Below, piece after piece: positions 1-7,985 of a DNA stretch of 8,048 nucleotides (the first letter of the stretch is position 1; each line of letters starts with the position of its first letter). The stretch is taken from NCBI GenBank assembly GCA_002305015.1, contig DBPW01000016.1, positions 57,429 through 65,476 on the forward strand, given 5' to 3'. A program made the translations under genes and the position numbers. The notes beneath the pieces were generated by a model. It saw only the letters and a list, made by a program, of their open reading frames with translations. It was not told the DNA's origin and ran no database searches. The DNA is from Bacteroidales bacterium UBA1410 (GTDB lineage Bacteria > Bacteroidota > Bacteroidia > Bacteroidales > Dysgonomonadaceae).

Positions 1-2088
1 CGGGTGTATTATAACGTTTACGAAGTAACTCCCCTCATTCGGCAGGGCAATAACCTGTTGGGAGTGAAATTGGGGAACGGAAGATTTTTCGGTATGCGTG
101 GAGGCGAAACCATGGTTTTCGGCTTGCCGCGGTTATTGGCTCAGCTTGAAATTCAATATACCGATGGTTCAACCGACGTGATCGTGAGTGACGAATCGTG
201 GAAAGTGACTTCAAAAGGCCCCATCATCGCCAACAACGAATACGACGGAGAAGAATATGATGCTCGTTTGGAACTTACCGGCTGGGATACCCCAAATTAC
301 GACGACAGCAGTTGGAAGCCGGTAGATATCATGGAAAACCCAAAGGGAAAACTAACGGCACAACCCAACCCCAATCACCGGATACAAGAAGAAATTCAAC
401 CCATAAAAATCACCAAACTTCCCGACGGAAAATTGATCCTCGACATGGGGCAAAATATGGTAGGATGGGTAAAAATCAACAGCCTGAACGGGAAAAAAGA
501 CCAACCTGTAACCCTTCGGTTTGCCGAACTGCTCAATCCCGACAGTACGCTTTACATGGCCAATCTCCGTTCGGCAAAAGTTACGGATAGTTACATTCCT
601 GCAAAAGACGGCACATTTAGTTGGGAACCGTCGTTTGTCTATCACGGTTTCCGCTATGTAGAAGTTTCGGGGTTGGATTATCAGCCTGAACTGTCCAACT
701 TTACCGGCAGAGTGCTGTACGACAAAATGGCAACAACCGGGCAATTTGAAACGTCCAACGAAATCATCAATCAGGTTTTCAAAAACGCTTATTGGGGAAT
801 CCGCGGTAATTATCGAGGAATGCCAACCGACTGTCCACAACGCGACGAACGTCAGGGTTGGCTTGGTGACCGAGCTACCGGTTGTTTTGGAGAATCTTTC
901 GTTTTCGATAATGCCTTACTGTACAGCAAATGGGTGCAGGATATCGAAGATTCGCAAAGTCCCGAAGGAAGCATTTCGGTTGTTTCTCCGCGTTATTGGA
1001 CAATTTACAACGACGATGTAACGTGGCCTGCTGCCTATTTTTATGCCATAAACATGCTTTATCGTCAGTATGGCGATGACGAACCCATCAAGAAGCATTA
1101 CCCGTCGATGAAGCGTTATTTGGAACGCATTCAGCAGGTATCGATGGAAGATTATATGATCACAAAAGACACCTATGGCGACTGGTGTATGCCTCCCGAA
1201 TCGCCGGAATTGATTCATTCGAAAGATCCTTCCCGAAAAACGGCCGGGCCTGTGTTAAGCACAACGGTTTATTACAGCTTGCTGAACTTGATGTCGGATT
1301 TTGCCCGCATCAGCGGAAACGATCAAGATATTGCCGGATATCAAGATCTGGCAGCAAAAATAAAAGAAGCATACAACAACCGTTATTTCGATGCCGATTC
1401 GGCAAAATACGACAACAATACGGTAACGGCCAATATCCTCTCTCTACGCCTGGGATTGGTTCCCGAAGGATATGAGCAGCGTGTTTTCGACAATATCGTA
1501 CGAAAAACCGAGGTGGATTTCAAGGGTCACGTCAGCACCGGCGTACTGGGAATCCAACATTTGATGCGTGGTCTTACTCAATATGGCAATGTGGACCTGG
1601 CCTATAAAATTGCTACGAACGATACGTATCCCAGTTGGGGTTACATGGTCAAAAAAGGAGCGACAACCATTTGGGAACTTTGGAACGGAGATACGGCCGA
1701 TCCGGCAATGAACTCGGGCAATCACGTAATGCTGCTGGGCGATCTGATCATCTGGTACTACGAAGACCTCGCGGGAATCAAAAATGCACCCGAAAGCATT
1801 GCATATAAAAAATTGCTGATGGAACCCAAATTCCCGAAAGGACTAACGCATGTAAAAGCCACCTACAATTCGGTTTACGGAGAAATCAAAAGTGAATGGA
1901 CGAAGGAAAACGATGTTTTCACTTGGGATATTGTCATTCCGGCAAATACTTCGGCGTTGGTGAGATTGCCGAAGGAGCTAAATATTTCAGCACCTGCGCA
2001 AAAAGGTGTGAGAAAGGTAACGGAAACCGATTCGCACATCGAAATCGAACTTGGTTCGGGAACGTATCATCTGAGCAGCAAGTCGTAA
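1..2088 (+). CDS. GH78 alpha-L-rhamnosidase, 5'-truncated by the window edge
   Basis: Inverting glycoside hydrolase that releases terminal alpha-L-rhamnose from glycans or glycosides, probably in the periplasm or at the cell surface. The frame is open to base 1, and the GTG at base 4 falls inside a conserved beta-sandwich stretch (YYNVYEVTPLI), so it is not the start. Compared with typical family lengths of roughly 900 aa, about 200 N-terminal residues are missing. Counting from the codon at base 4: remainder of the N-terminal rhamnosidase domain at about 1-115; concanavalin-like domain at about 120-235 with the DMGQNMVGW signature (147-155); (alpha/alpha)6 catalytic barrel at about 240-590; C-terminal beta-sandwich at about 592-670. 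The barrel carries TDCPQRDERQGWLGD, in which Glu282 is the expected general acid with Asp276 and Asp289 nearby, and TTIWELWNGD, in which Glu558 is the expected base. The 276-residue acid-base distance fits the family. Both residues are present, so the enzyme looks active. Family certain; substrate unknown. Confidence 0.95.
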   Translation, partial: RVYYNVYEVTPLIRQGNNLLGVKLGNGRFFGMRGGETMVFGLPRLLAQLEIQYTDGSTDVIVSDESWKVTSKGPIIANNEYDGEEYDARLELTGWDTPNYDDSSWKPVDIMENPKGKLTAQPNPNHRIQEEIQPIKITKLPDGKLILDMGQNMVGWVKINSLNGKKDQPVTLRFAELLNPDSTLYMANLRSAKVTDSYIPAKDGTFSWEPSFVYHGFRYVEVSGLDYQPELSNFTGRVLYDKMATTGQFETSNEIINQVFKNAYWGIRGNYRGMPTDCPQRDERQGWLGDRATGCFGESFVFDNALLYSKWVQDIEDSQSPEGSISVVSPRYWTIYNDDVTWPAAYFYAINMLYRQYGDDEPIKKHYPSMKRYLERIQQVSMEDYMITKDTYGDWCMPPESPELIHSKDPSRKTAGPVLSTTVYYSLLNLMSDFARISGNDQDIAGYQDLAAKIKEAYNNRYFDADSAKYDNNTVTANILSLRLGLVPEGYEQRVFDNIVRKTEVDFKGHVSTGVLGIQHLMRGLTQYGNVDLAYKIATNDTYPSWGYMVKKGATTIWELWNGDTADPAMNSGNHVMLLGDLIIWYYEDLAGIKNAPESIAYKKLLMEPKFPKGLTHVKATYNSVYGEIKSEWTKENDVFTWDIVIPANTSALVRLPKELNISAPAQKGVRKVTETDSHIEIELGSGTYHLSSKS

Positions 2089-2120
2089 TCGATCAACCGA
2101 TAAAAGAACGATTAGAAAAC

Positions 2121-2145
2121 GCCGAAAGATAAAAATCTTCCCGGC
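2121..2145 (+). other. Imperfect hairpin in the gap between the rhamnosidase and the GH65-like gene
   Basis: Arms at 2121-2130 (GCCGAAAGAT) and 2135-2145 (ATCTTCCCGGC) can pair with nine base pairs around a small internal bulge and an AAAA loop. No T-run follows, so it does not look like an intrinsic terminator. It could be an RNA processing or stabilising element within an operon message, or chance. The rest of the 2089-2180 gap shows no TAnnTTTG promoter box, which favours read-through transcription. Confidence 0.3.
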
Positions 2146-2180
2146 AATCATAAATCGACAATTAATCGAACAACAGGATA

Positions 2181-4319
2181 ATGAGGATCAGAAATTCACT
2201 TCAAGGAGCAATAATTGTCCTTTTTATTGCTCTGTCATCGTTTTCATGGAATAGAAATCATCATAGGATTGATCGCAAAGCATTGGTTACACGCAACAAT
2301 CCGGTTATTGATTCGGTGGATTCCCTGTCCTCATTATCCGTTGGCAATGGCGGATTCGCCTATACGGTCGACATCACCGGGCTGCAAACTTTCCCCGAAA
2401 AGTACAAAGAAGGGGTCCCTCTTGGAACGCAAAGCCAATGGGGATGGCATAGTTTTGTTAACGAGAAGAATTTTCGTTTTGAAGAAACCTTAAAAGAATA
2501 CGATTTTGGCAGAGGGAAAAAAGAGCTCTATTCGGTACAATTCAACGAACCGGGTCGTCAACAAGAGGCGGCCAACTGGTTTCGTATCAACCCGCATCGG
2601 CTTCATCTGGGAATCGTCGGACTAGAACTGCCTGAGGCAAAACCTGAAGAGGTAAAAAATATCCGTCAAATGTTGGATATGTGGCGAGGAATCATCACCA
2701 GCAATTTCAGCATAAACAACGTTTCCTATGAAGTAAAAACCGCCTGTCATCCCAATGCGGATATGATCGCCATACAGATAAAGGCAAACGGCAAAAAACC
2801 TGCCGTCAAGTTCCGCTTTCCATACCCAACAGGAGGCCATTCCGATGATGCCTGCAACTGGAATGCCGACGACAGGCACTCGACAACTGTAGTAAGTACT
2901 ACCGAAAATACGGCTGTTCTAAAACGCGAATTGGATAGCACCGTCTATTTTGTACAACTTCAATGGGAAAATGAAGCGGAATTAAAAGAGAAAACCAACA
3001 ATTATTTCGTGCTTCAATCCGCGGCAGACCAACTCAACTTCACGTGCTCTTTTTCGCCCACCTATCCCGTGGACGAAAATCCGACAACCCAACAAACCAT
3101 TGCTGCGGCAACAGGGTACTGGGAGCATTTCTGGAAAAACGGGGCTGCCGTCGATTTCTCGCAGTGCACCGATCCGAGAGCCAACGAGTTGGAACGTCGC
3201 GTGGTGCTCAGTCAGTACCTGACGGCCATTCAATGTTCAAGTGTAACACCGCCACAGGAAACCGGATTAACCTACAACTCGTGGTACGGAAAATTTCATC
3301 TGGAAATGATTTGGTGGCATCAAGCACATTTTGCCTTGTGGAACAGACCTCAGATGCTGGAAAAGACACTTCCGTGGTATCACCGGGTAAAACCTGTTGC
3401 AAAAGCAATTGCCGAACGACAAGGATTCGACGGTGTACGTTGGATGAAAATGACCGACCCAAGCGGAAGAGAGTCACCTTCAAGCGTAGGCAGTTTTCTG
3501 ATCTGGCAGCAGCCACACATTATCTATCTTGCCGAGCTTATTTATCGCGCTAATTCGCAAGCCGATGCCCGAGAAGATATTTTGGATGCTTATTATCCGT
3601 TAATAGAGGAAACGGCTGAATTCATGTACTCCTTTGCTTCTTACGATAAAGAGAAAGATCGCTATGTTTTGAAAGGATTGATACCGGCACAGGAAACCTT
3701 AAAAGCATCGGAAACGGTGAATCCTCCATTTGAACTCTCCTACTGGCATTTTGCTATGGAAACTGCGCAAAAATGGCGCGAACGCAAAGGTGAAAAAAGA
3801 GTGCCCGAATGGGATACCCTTATTCGAAAACTCTCGCCACTGGCTTATAATGAAGACGGACTCTATCCGGCTGCCGAATCGGCACCTCAAACCTATGAAG
3901 ATATTCGTTTTACGTCTGACCATATGGCTGTGCTGGGAGCACTGGGAATATTGCCGGCCAACCGGCTCATCAACGAAACTTACATGAGGAATACGCTGCA
4001 TTGGGTCTGGGATAATTGGAATTGGGACAAAACATGGGGATGGGACTATCCGATGACGGCAATGAATGCAGCACGGCTGGGAGAACCCGAAAAGGCGGTA
4101 AGTGCCTTGTTGATGGACAAACGAACCAACACCTATCTGACGAACGGTCACAACTATCAGGACGACCGACTGCGGATTTATCTACCGGGTAATGGTGGAT
4201 TGCTCACAGCTGTAGCCATGATGTGTGCCGGATGGGATAGTTGCACGACAACAAATCCCGGATTCCCGGATGACGGCAGATGGAATGTAAAATGGGAAGG
4301 GTTGCAAAAAATGCCCTAA
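2181..4319 (+). CDS. Divergent GH65-like (alpha/alpha)6-barrel glycoside hydrolase, probably exported
   Basis: 712 aa. It probably acts on an alpha-linked glycan released by the operon, but the reaction is unknown. The N-terminus has basic residues followed by a hydrophobic run (AIIVLFIALSS, about 10-20), consistent with a signal peptide or anchor, though no clean cleavage site or lipobox follows. Residues about 40-310 form a beta-rich domain starting with SLSVGNGGFAYTVDITG. The rest resembles the GH65 barrel in order: WYGKFHLEMIWWH (Glu375) at the place of the GH65 FWDTEIF segment; GFDGVRW..DPSGRES (415-432) like the GH65 G-A-x-x-PW...G-E stretch; GLIPAQET (Glu505) where GH65 has GPDEYH with its general acid; TSDHM (Asp580) in place of KQADV; and LPGNGG (668-673) followed by AVAMMCAGW like the GH65 C-terminal GG-T-Q-A stretch. 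The phosphate-binding H-x-S-S-L-S loop of GH65 phosphorylases is not recognisable; WGWDYP (619-623) lies there instead. A hydrolase is therefore more likely than a phosphorylase. Start chosen because the ATG directly precedes the signal-like segment. Fold assignment fairly confident; specificity unknown. Confidence 0.75.
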   Translation: MRIRNSLQGAIIVLFIALSSFSWNRNHHRIDRKALVTRNNPVIDSVDSLSSLSVGNGGFAYTVDITGLQTFPEKYKEGVPLGTQSQWGWHSFVNEKNFRFEETLKEYDFGRGKKELYSVQFNEPGRQQEAANWFRINPHRLHLGIVGLELPEAKPEEVKNIRQMLDMWRGIITSNFSINNVSYEVKTACHPNADMIAIQIKANGKKPAVKFRFPYPTGGHSDDACNWNADDRHSTTVVSTTENTAVLKRELDSTVYFVQLQWENEAELKEKTNNYFVLQSAADQLNFTCSFSPTYPVDENPTTQQTIAAATGYWEHFWKNGAAVDFSQCTDPRANELERRVVLSQYLTAIQCSSVTPPQETGLTYNSWYGKFHLEMIWWHQAHFALWNRPQMLEKTLPWYHRVKPVAKAIAERQGFDGVRWMKMTDPSGRESPSSVGSFLIWQQPHIIYLAELIYRANSQADAREDILDAYYPLIEETAEFMYSFASYDKEKDRYVLKGLIPAQETLKASETVNPPFELSYWHFAMETAQKWRERKGEKRVPEWDTLIRKLSPLAYNEDGLYPAAESAPQTYEDIRFTSDHMAVLGALGILPANRLINETYMRNTLHWVWDNWNWDKTWGWDYPMTAMNAARLGEPEKAVSALLMDKRTNTYLTNGHNYQDDRLRIYLPGNGGLLTAVAMMCAGWDSCTTTNPGFPDDGRWNVKWEGLQKMP

Positions 4320-4341
4320 AAATTTATAAGCCTAAAAATAA

Positions 4342-7300
4342 ATGAGACCAAAAGCCCTCCTTTTCCTGTTTATCACCCTAAACTGTGCATTGAGTACAGC
4401 TCAACCCCTCCCTTCTTTGCAGGAAGGGAAGCACCTGTCAGAAAGGAGCTTACGATATACCCCTGACGGTGAAGATTTCGTTATTGTGAACGGGAAAAAT
4501 AAATTCAATCGGGCACTGTATGGCTCCCATTCGGGATTCCGTCTCGAAACGGGAGATGTTCCCGAATTTGCCCTCTATCTACCCCGAATGGGCGGCAACT
4601 TGTCCTTTGCCCTTTTCAACGGCACGGACACCCTTTCGTTGAACCATGCTCACTATATCGAGAGCAGATACCGTCCCGGGACAAGATTGTACACCCTTAA
4701 AGATCCGTTGCTTAAAGGGGGTAAAATTTGTATTGCTGCACTGGCTTTATACGATGTCGACGGAGCGATATGGAAAATCACGGCAGAAAATATTCCCGAC
4801 AATATCCGTCTGTTATGCCGATACGGTGGCGCTTCATACACACGTTTTTCGCGCGAAGGAGACATGGGGGTTGATCCTCCCGACTGTTTCGATCTGAAAC
4901 CCGAATATTGCAACGGGAATCGATACGTCGTCGATAAGTATAGATTTACCCTTTACTTCGGACAAAACGGTGAACAAAAACTGTTGGGTTGTTTTCCGTC
5001 TGATGCTGTTCTCAAGACCGATGAATTGCCTACTCTTCACGCTTCGACATTGTTAACAAACCCATGTTATATCTACATCGGAACATCGGATACCCTTTTA
5101 AAGGAAAATTTGGCGGATGTCTTTACTCAAACAGAAAAAACGCGTCAAACATTGACTTCACGCATTAAGATTTCCACACCGGACCCATTTTTCAATACGT
5201 TGGGAGGCACATTAGCCGTAGCTGCCGATGCCATTTGGGACGGACAAGTGTGGTTACACGGTGCCATAGGTTGGCGCATGCCGCTGACGGGATGGAGAGG
5301 AGCATACACCGGTGATTTTTTGGGATGGCACAACCGGGCAAGATCGCACTTCGATGCGTATGCAGCGAGTCAGGTAACCCGCGTACCTCAAACCATACCC
5401 CACCCGACGCAAGACAAAGAAATGAATCTGGCTCGCGCCGAAAAGAAATGGGGTACGCCCATGTACAGCAACGGCTACATCTGCCGAAATCCTTATCGGA
5501 ACGATCAAATGCATCATTACAACATGAATCTGTGTTATATCGATGAATTGTTGTGGCATTTCAACTGGACAGGCGATTGGGATTATGTGAAAAAAATGTG
5601 GCCGGTCATCACACTTCATCTCGACTGGGAAAAACGAAACTGGGATCCCGACGATGACGGACTTTACGACGCTTATGCCTGTATCTGGGCGAGCGATGCG
5701 CTTTATTACACAGCCGGCTCGGTAACCCATTCCACGGCCTATAATTACCGGGCAAACAAAATGGCTGCCGAAATAGCCCAAAAAATAGGAGAAGACCCCA
5801 CACCTTATCAAAAAGAAGCCGAAAAAATTTACCGGGCTCTTAACCAAACCCTTTGGATGCCGGACAAAGGATACTGGGCCGAGTATAAGGACCGGATGGG
5901 AACGGGACGTTTGCACGAAAGTGCTGCTCTATGGACAATCTATCACGCCATAGACAGCGAAATAGGCGATCCTTTTCAATGTTATCAGGCAACCCAATAT
6001 ATCGATCGCAATATTCCGCATATTCCCGTACGGGCAGAAGGGTTGACCGATGAAGGCTACTATACCCTTTCGACCACCGATTGGCATCCTTATTCATGGA
6101 GTATCAACAATGTCGCTTTTGCAGAAGTCATGAACACGGCTCTTGCCTATTTTCAGGCAGGGAGAAATGAAGAAGGCTTTAAATTACTGAAAAGTTCCGT
6201 TCTTGACGGAATGTATTTGGGAGGAAGTCCGGGAAATTTTGGCCAACTCAGCTTTTACGATGCTGCCCGGGGAGAATGTTATCGCGATTTCGCCGATCCC
6301 ATTGGCGTCGCTTCGCGGGTTTTTGTTCAAGGACTGTTCGGCATTAATCCCGATGCGCTTCACGGCAAGCTTTTCCTTCGGCCGGGTTTTCCACAAGCTT
6401 GGGATAGTGCCCGGATAGAAACTCCCGATATTCAATTCGCTTATAAAAGCATAACTTCAAAAGAAACCGAATCTTCCACCCGTGTTGAAGTATATTTCCT
6501 TCATCACCATTTGGAGTCTATCGATACCGTTGAATTGAAAATTCCTGCTCGTTCCGGTCTAATCAAACAAATCAGCATAAACGGAAAACCCGGGGAAGGG
6601 GAAACGTCGGAAATTGCCGTGGGTAAACCGGAAATAACCATCCGTTTCGCTTTAGCACAAGATGTACCGGCAACGGTGAAAATTGAATGGAGCGGCGAAA
6701 AAATAACGCCTCCCACAATGCGAACAGAAAAAACCGTTGGCGACACGTTGTCCGTTTATTCTCCTTACGTAATTACAGCCATTTACGATCCGCAACAAAT
6801 CTTGGTAAATGCAATTATAGCCGATTCTCACCGGGTAAACGGAAGGGTGATTTCAAAAAAAGGAGAGCATACTTTTTTCATTCGTGTGGCCGAAAATGAT
6901 CTGCAATGGTGGATACCGGTCACCGTTACTGTGCCGGAAAATGCAAACAAACCCAAAGCCGAAAAAGCTTTCTCCCAAGTCGTCCCCGATAAATGTAAAC
7001 CGGTTAACATTGACGCTTTTTTCAATTCCTCGGTAACGGATATTTTCCGGAATCAATACTTAACACCGCGTCCACCCTACACCACCCTGCAAATCCCTGT
7101 ACAAGGCATTGGCGAATGGTGCCATCCCGAAATGACGGCCGAAATCGACGATACAGGCTTGCGCAAAACCATTAAAAACGGGATCGTATCCACCCCGTTA
7201 GGTGTTCCGTTTCGTTCTCCTGAAAAAGGGAAAAATATTGCTTTCACTTCCCTTTGGGATAATTATCCCGATAGTGTGCGAATTCCCCTTTCGGGCAAAG

Positions 7301-7704
7301 CTTCTCATGCTTATCTGCTGATGGCCGGAAGTACCAATCACATGCAAAGTCATATTTCCAACGGTGTCCTCCATGTTTATTATACAGACGGCACTTTTGA
7401 GGAATTGGAATTGGTCAATCCCGAAAATTGGTGTCCTATAGAGCAGGATTATTTTGTAGATAATTTGGCTTTTCGGATAAAAGAATCCCGACCTTATCGT
7501 CTGCATTTTGCAACGGGTCTTGTTTCCGACAATTTGGAAAAAGACTTGCACATCGAAGGAGTATACGGCCGATCTATTGAAGGAGGCGCCGGTGTATTGC
7601 TGGATTTTCCGCTCGACTCTTCGAAAGAATTAAGCCACCTTGTTTTAAAAACGCTTTCCAACGATGTTGTTATCGGCCTAATGTCAATTACCCTACAACA
7701 CTAA
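4342..7704 (+). CDS. Secreted DUF4450-type multidomain six-hairpin glycosidase-like protein
   Basis: 1120 aa. Residues 1-20 form a signal peptide (basic RPK, hydrophobic LLFLFITL) with likely type I cleavage after Ala20 (ALSTA|QP). Cys15 lacks a lipobox context, so it is probably not a lipoprotein. Residues about 35-235 match my recollection of DUF4450: RYTPDGEDFVIVNGKNKFNR, then GFRLETGDVPEFALYLPRMGGN. Residues about 275-690 look like an (alpha/alpha)6 barrel, with WRMPLTGWRGAYTGDFLGWH (311-330; Asp325), CYIDELLWHFNWTGDW (398-413; Asp401, Glu402), WDPDDDGLYDAY (434-445) and CIWASD (447-452), closing with VQGLFGINPDALHGKLFLRP (662-681), as in other six-hairpin glycosidases. Two beta-sandwich segments follow (about 690-790 and 790-875), then a C-terminal module (about 880-1120) containing YLLMAGSTNHMQSH (991-1004), possibly carbohydrate-binding. 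It starts 22 bases after the preceding stop, behind an A-rich leader with no Shine-Dalgarno, so it is probably co-transcribed. The acidic residues named are only candidates; the catalytic pair and substrate are unknown. Confidence 0.8.
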   Translation: MRPKALLFLFITLNCALSTAQPLPSLQEGKHLSERSLRYTPDGEDFVIVNGKNKFNRALYGSHSGFRLETGDVPEFALYLPRMGGNLSFALFNGTDTLSLNHAHYIESRYRPGTRLYTLKDPLLKGGKICIAALALYDVDGAIWKITAENIPDNIRLLCRYGGASYTRFSREGDMGVDPPDCFDLKPEYCNGNRYVVDKYRFTLYFGQNGEQKLLGCFPSDAVLKTDELPTLHASTLLTNPCYIYIGTSDTLLKENLADVFTQTEKTRQTLTSRIKISTPDPFFNTLGGTLAVAADAIWDGQVWLHGAIGWRMPLTGWRGAYTGDFLGWHNRARSHFDAYAASQVTRVPQTIPHPTQDKEMNLARAEKKWGTPMYSNGYICRNPYRNDQMHHYNMNLCYIDELLWHFNWTGDWDYVKKMWPVITLHLDWEKRNWDPDDDGLYDAYACIWASDALYYTAGSVTHSTAYNYRANKMAAEIAQKIGEDPTPYQKEAEKIYRALNQTLWMPDKGYWAEYKDRMGTGRLHESAALWTIYHAIDSEIGDPFQCYQATQYIDRNIPHIPVRAEGLTDEGYYTLSTTDWHPYSWSINNVAFAEVMNTALAYFQAGRNEEGFKLLKSSVLDGMYLGGSPGNFGQLSFYDAARGECYRDFADPIGVASRVFVQGLFGINPDALHGKLFLRPGFPQAWDSARIETPDIQFAYKSITSKETESSTRVEVYFLHHHLESIDTVELKIPARSGLIKQISINGKPGEGETSEIAVGKPEITIRFALAQDVPATVKIEWSGEKITPPTMRTEKTVGDTLSVYSPYVITAIYDPQQILVNAIIADSHRVNGRVISKKGEHTFFIRVAENDLQWWIPVTVTVPENANKPKAEKAFSQVVPDKCKPVNIDAFFNSSVTDIFRNQYLTPRPPYTTLQIPVQGIGEWCHPEMTAEIDDTGLRKTIKNGIVSTPLGVPFRSPEKGKNIAFTSLWDNYPDSVRIPLSGKASHAYLLMAGSTNHMQSHISNGVLHVYYTDGTFEELELVNPENWCPIEQDYFVDNLAFRIKESRPYRLHFATGLVSDNLEKDLHIEGVYGRSIEGGAGVLLDFPLDSSKELSHLVLKTLSNDVVIGLMSITLQH

Positions 7705-7788
7705 TATTCAAACCATTATTTAAAATGGGGACAAAGTGTTAGCCGCATAAGATTACTTTTTTCATGGATAAAAATCAAGAGAGAATTA

Positions 7789-7841
7789 GGTCAGGTATGA
7801 AAATATGAATCTTGACAACTTGGTATGCCTTAGGTCTGACC
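7789..7841 (+). repeat. Inverted repeat GGTCAG/CTGACC in the 3' flank of the operon
   Basis: GGTCAG at 7789-7794 is complementary to CTGACC at 7836-7841, enclosing a 41-base loop. The second arm overlaps a small local palindrome, GGTCTGACC (7833-7841), and GGTATG occurs twice inside (7794-7799 and 7822-7827). The structure lies between the end of the last operon gene and the bidirectional terminator. It may be part of the 3' UTR of the operon message. The stem is short and the loop long, so chance is possible. No gene is visible in 7705-7846; the only ATG-initiated frame noted is 14 codons (7764-7808). Confidence 0.3.
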
Positions 7842-7846
7842 CTATG

Positions 7847-7887
7847 AAAAAAGCACCTATCAAATTAATGATAAGTGCTTGATTTTT
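7847..7887. terminator. Bidirectional intrinsic terminator between the operon and tRNA-Pro
   Basis: Arms at 7851-7861 (AAGCACCTATC) and 7870-7880 (GATAAGTGCTT) pair over 11 positions with a single C/A mismatch around an 8-base loop. On the plus strand the stem is followed by GATTTTT (7881-7887), suiting the hydrolase operon. On the minus strand the stem runs into TTTTTT (complement of 7847-7852), suiting the tRNA transcript, whose CCA end lies only two bases beyond the structure. Its position between convergent units fits a shared terminator. Confidence 0.8.
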
Positions 7888-7889
7888 AG

Positions 7890-7967
7890 TGGTCGGGGTG
7901 GCGGGATTCGAACTCGCGACCCCCTGCTCCCAAAGCAGGTGCGCTAACCGGACTGCGCTACACCCCG
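7890..7967 (-). tRNA. tRNA-Pro (anticodon UGG) with encoded CCA end
   Basis: Read on the minus strand, the gene folds into a full cloverleaf. The acceptor stem is CGGGGTG (7967-7961) with CACCCCG, the D arm is GCGC/GCGC, the anticodon stem is CCTGC/GCAGG and the 7-base loop is TTTGGGA, giving anticodon TGG at 7932-7930 for proline. The variable loop is GGGTC and the T loop is TTCGAAT. The C1-G72 pair and A73 discriminator are those expected for bacterial tRNA-Pro. CCA is encoded (complement of 7892-7890). The T stem, GCGAG against CCCGC, contains one A/C mismatch at 52/62, which is unusual; all other stems pair fully. Transcription is convergent with the hydrolase operon. Confidence 0.96.
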
Positions 7968-7985
7968 AGATTTTTTAAAGCAGTG

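Noticed and set aside
4..6. GTG at base 4 as the rhamnosidase start codon
   Set aside because: The frame is open to base 1 and the first residues already match the interior of the N-terminal GH78 beta-sandwich, so the gene is cut by the window edge.
352..840. 162-codon open frame on the minus strand
   Set aside because: It is antisense to conserved GH78 domains, with no plausible protein signature or promoter.
3044..3553. 169-codon open frame on the plus strand
   Set aside because: It overlaps the GH65-like gene in another frame and its translation is basic and cysteine-rich without a motif, typical of a shadow frame.
4384..4386. Cys15 of the DUF4450 protein as a lipoprotein cysteine
   Set aside because: The preceding residues TLN do not fit a lipobox, while ALSTA|QP five residues later is a good type I cleavage site.
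5254..5916. 220-codon open frame on the minus strand
   Set aside because: It lies wholly inside the barrel region of the DUF4450 gene, its translation has no recognisable domain, and the plus-strand frame is clearly coding.
7764..7808. Small open frame after the operon (14 codons)
   Set aside because: Too short, with no start context and no similarity I recognise; it partly overlaps the inverted repeat.
7705..7967. Integration site of a mobile element at the tRNA-Pro 3' end
   Set aside because: tRNA genes are common targets, but no integrase and no second copy of the tRNA 3' end were seen in the window.
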